A DNA stretch of 64,000 nucleotides from JBFHIZ01 sp963666475 (lineage in GTDB: Bacteria > Bacillota > Clostridia > Lachnospirales > Lachnospiraceae), in the NCBI GenBank assembly GCA_963666475.2, contig CAXXJM010000001.1:558001-622000 (forward strand). The letters are read 5' to 3'. The notes beneath the pieces are model-generated. The model was not told the origin of the DNA. It saw only the letters and a list, made by a program, of their open reading frames with translations, and did no database searches. Both the position numbers and the translations under genes were made by a program. Positions 62,958 to 64,000 of this stretch are shown piece after piece; positions within the stretch are counted from its first letter, which is position 1; each line of letters begins with the position of its first letter.

Positions 62958-64000
62958 CTTTTCGTTCTTCTATGAAAACTTAATATCATTCCAATTAGCA
63001 ACAGTATAAAAACCAAAATCCATTTGAATAAAATGTAGGATTCCTTAGTATGATACTCTACTGTATAAACTACAGCAAAATGCTCATTTATTGAATTTGT
63101 AAGATTCATACTACTGGAAATCTGTTCTACAGAAACGGTGCATCCATAAAATGCATCAGGATCGACGTTTTCAAGGTTTTCACCACCTAATATCTGCTTA
63201 ATTTCCGTATGATTTGCAAATGCAAATGCGGAGATGCTTTTAACTTCTTGTGGAATCGTTATCGTTTCGGAAGCTCCTTTATACGCTATGAGTATTCCGT
63301 TTCCAACAATTAGGTAGTCTGACATGCTGTTTTCCATAAATTGATCCATCCATGCAGTATGATCAAATGCATATGCACCAATCTTAGATACGCTCGAAGG
63401 AATAGCAACTTCGGAAAGATCATCACAGTGATAAAATGCTGCATATCCAATTTCTGTAACAGAATCAGGAATCAACAAATAAGTAAGCCCACTTCGTGCA
63501 AAAGAAAAATCATCAATTTTTTTAAGATCCTCTGGCAAAGTAATATTTGTAAGTGCACTATTCAAATAAAATGCAGCTCGACTCAACACATTCTCTGAAA
63601 TAAATTCATTTTGCCAATCTTTACCATATAGATTTTCAATCTGACTATTATAACCTGTTACAACAGAACCATCTGCATTTTTAATAATAACCATAGCATT
63701 TCCGGCTACGATATGTGTGGTACCTAAAACTGCTTCATCGTCTGACTCACCTGTTGTCACATCCTCAGAAGTATCCCCAGAAGATTCCTCGTCTGATGAA
63801 ATTGGATAATATGATGTGGGTGAAATACGCTCTGCCTGTTCCACAAAAAAATTCTTTGCGTACTCTCCACTTTCATCGGACACATTAGAATTCGTACAAC
63901 CGTCGAAAGCAGTTTCATGAATTTCTTTTACTGACATCGGAATTGTTATCGTTTGTAAACCAGTGCAATATGCAAACGCTTTCATTCCAATTGAAGTGAT
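62948..64000 (-). CDS. BspA-type leucine-rich-repeat membrane protein (N-terminus missing)
   Basis: The gene continues past the right edge; the first 350 codons from the C-terminus are seen. At least eight LRR_5-type repeats, as in IGYAAFYHCDDLSEVAIPSSV, occupy both ends of the visible part, with an acidic low-complexity linker between about residues 60 and 95 from the first visible Met. A membrane span (ILFKWILVFILLLIGMIL) lies at the C-terminus, followed by a basic tail. It is likely a surface protein anchored by that span. A terminator follows. Its start codon is not in the window. Confidence 0.85.
   Translation of the reverse strand: MTSIGMKAFAYCTGLQTITIPMSVKEIHETAFDGCTNSNVSDESGEYAKNFFVEQAERISPTSYYPISSDEESSGDTSEDVTTGESDDEAVLGTTHIVAGNAMVIIKNADGSVVTGYNSQIENLYGKDWQNEFISENVLSRAAFYLNSALTNITLPEDLKKIDDFSFARSGLTYLLIPDSVTEIGYAAFYHCDDLSEVAIPSSVSKIGAYAFDHTAWMDQFMENSMSDYLIVGNGILIAYKGASETITIPQEVKSISAFAFANHTEIKQILGGENLENVDPDAFYGCTVSVEQISSSMNLTNSINEHFAVVYTVEYHTKESYILFKWILVFILLLIGMILSFHRRTKRSA

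Noticed and set aside
1..64000. CRISPR arrays, insertion sequences, prophage, tRNA and rRNA genes
   Set aside because: I looked for direct repeats with spacers, transposase or integrase motifs and RNA gene signatures, and found none.

Overview
The window reads as a stretch of core chromosome from a low-GC, spore-forming anaerobic Firmicute, most likely a member of the Lachnospiraceae (Clostridia). Evidence for this is the AT-rich DNA, strong AGGAGG ribosome binding sites, GerW and SpoVB-type sporulation proteins, a Rex redox repressor, an Nfn-type transhydrogenase pair, formate-tetrahydrofolate ligase, a Re-citrate-synthase-like enzyme and the GGGtGRT protein. I place it at family level only. 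I see no insertion sequence, prophage, integrase, CRISPR array, tRNA or rRNA. Nearly all genes lie on the minus strand. The exceptions are rpmB, a LysR regulator, a lipoprotein gene and an ABC-F gene. No gene-free gap exceeds about 190 bases, and gaps over 100 bases are mostly promoter regions.

Layout, left to right. 1-1456: YloV/FakA-like and Asp23 proteins, divergent from rpmB. 1860-7979: a J-domain protein, the GerW/DUF2953 sporulation pair, a small unknown gene, a CheY-CheX-like pair, a U32 peptidase-family protein and ZapA. 8050-9655: ruvAB. 9766-19017: amino-acid block with leuCD, a divergent LysR gene, ilvC, two different ilvN genes, ilvB and a methionine synthase lacking its reactivation domain. 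19170-25955: lipoprotein, GGGtGRT protein with its NifU-like partner, a left-handed beta-helix protein, topB and miaB. 25976-28350: proA, DUF896, proB. 28437-32946: two flavoproteins and a SpoVB-like flippase. 32969-37496: ybeY, a degenerate PgpH-like protein, phoH, pyrimidine-nucleoside phosphorylase and rlmH. 37486-44594: zinc-ribbon membrane proteins, NfnAB, folD and fhs. 44631-52955: FtsK/SpoIIIE, a surface-glycan glycosyltransferase pair, metY, a YebC protein and a CNNM/CBS protein. 52999-59340: alr, nnr, a coiled-coil protein, rex, an ABC-F ATPase and a small Cys-rich protein. 59376-64000: isocitrate dehydrogenase, a GntR regulator, a Re-citrate-synthase-like enzyme and a truncated BspA-type leucine-rich-repeat protein.

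How the genes work together. The leu/ilv block makes branched-chain amino acids. It carries two copies of an ATAAC-N5-GTTAT dyad, one before leuC/lysR and one before ilvN-ilvC, so the LysR protein probably controls both. The right end pairs a Re-citrate-synthase-like enzyme with isocitrate dehydrogenase, an oxidative branch to 2-oxoglutarate. A perfect 28-bp palindrome covers the promoter of the first gene and is probably the operator of the intervening GntR regulator. NfnAB, Rex, Fhs and FolD fit a fermentative redox and one-carbon economy.

Least explained items: a CheX-like protein with four exact 29-residue repeats beside a lone CheY; a PgpH-like protein that has lost its HD active site but kept its place between phoH and ybeY; the GGGtGRT/NifU-like pair; a GtrB-like glycosyltransferase with a multi-spanning partner; and two zinc-ribbon membrane proteins. 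All function calls rest on reading the sequence; no database search was run.
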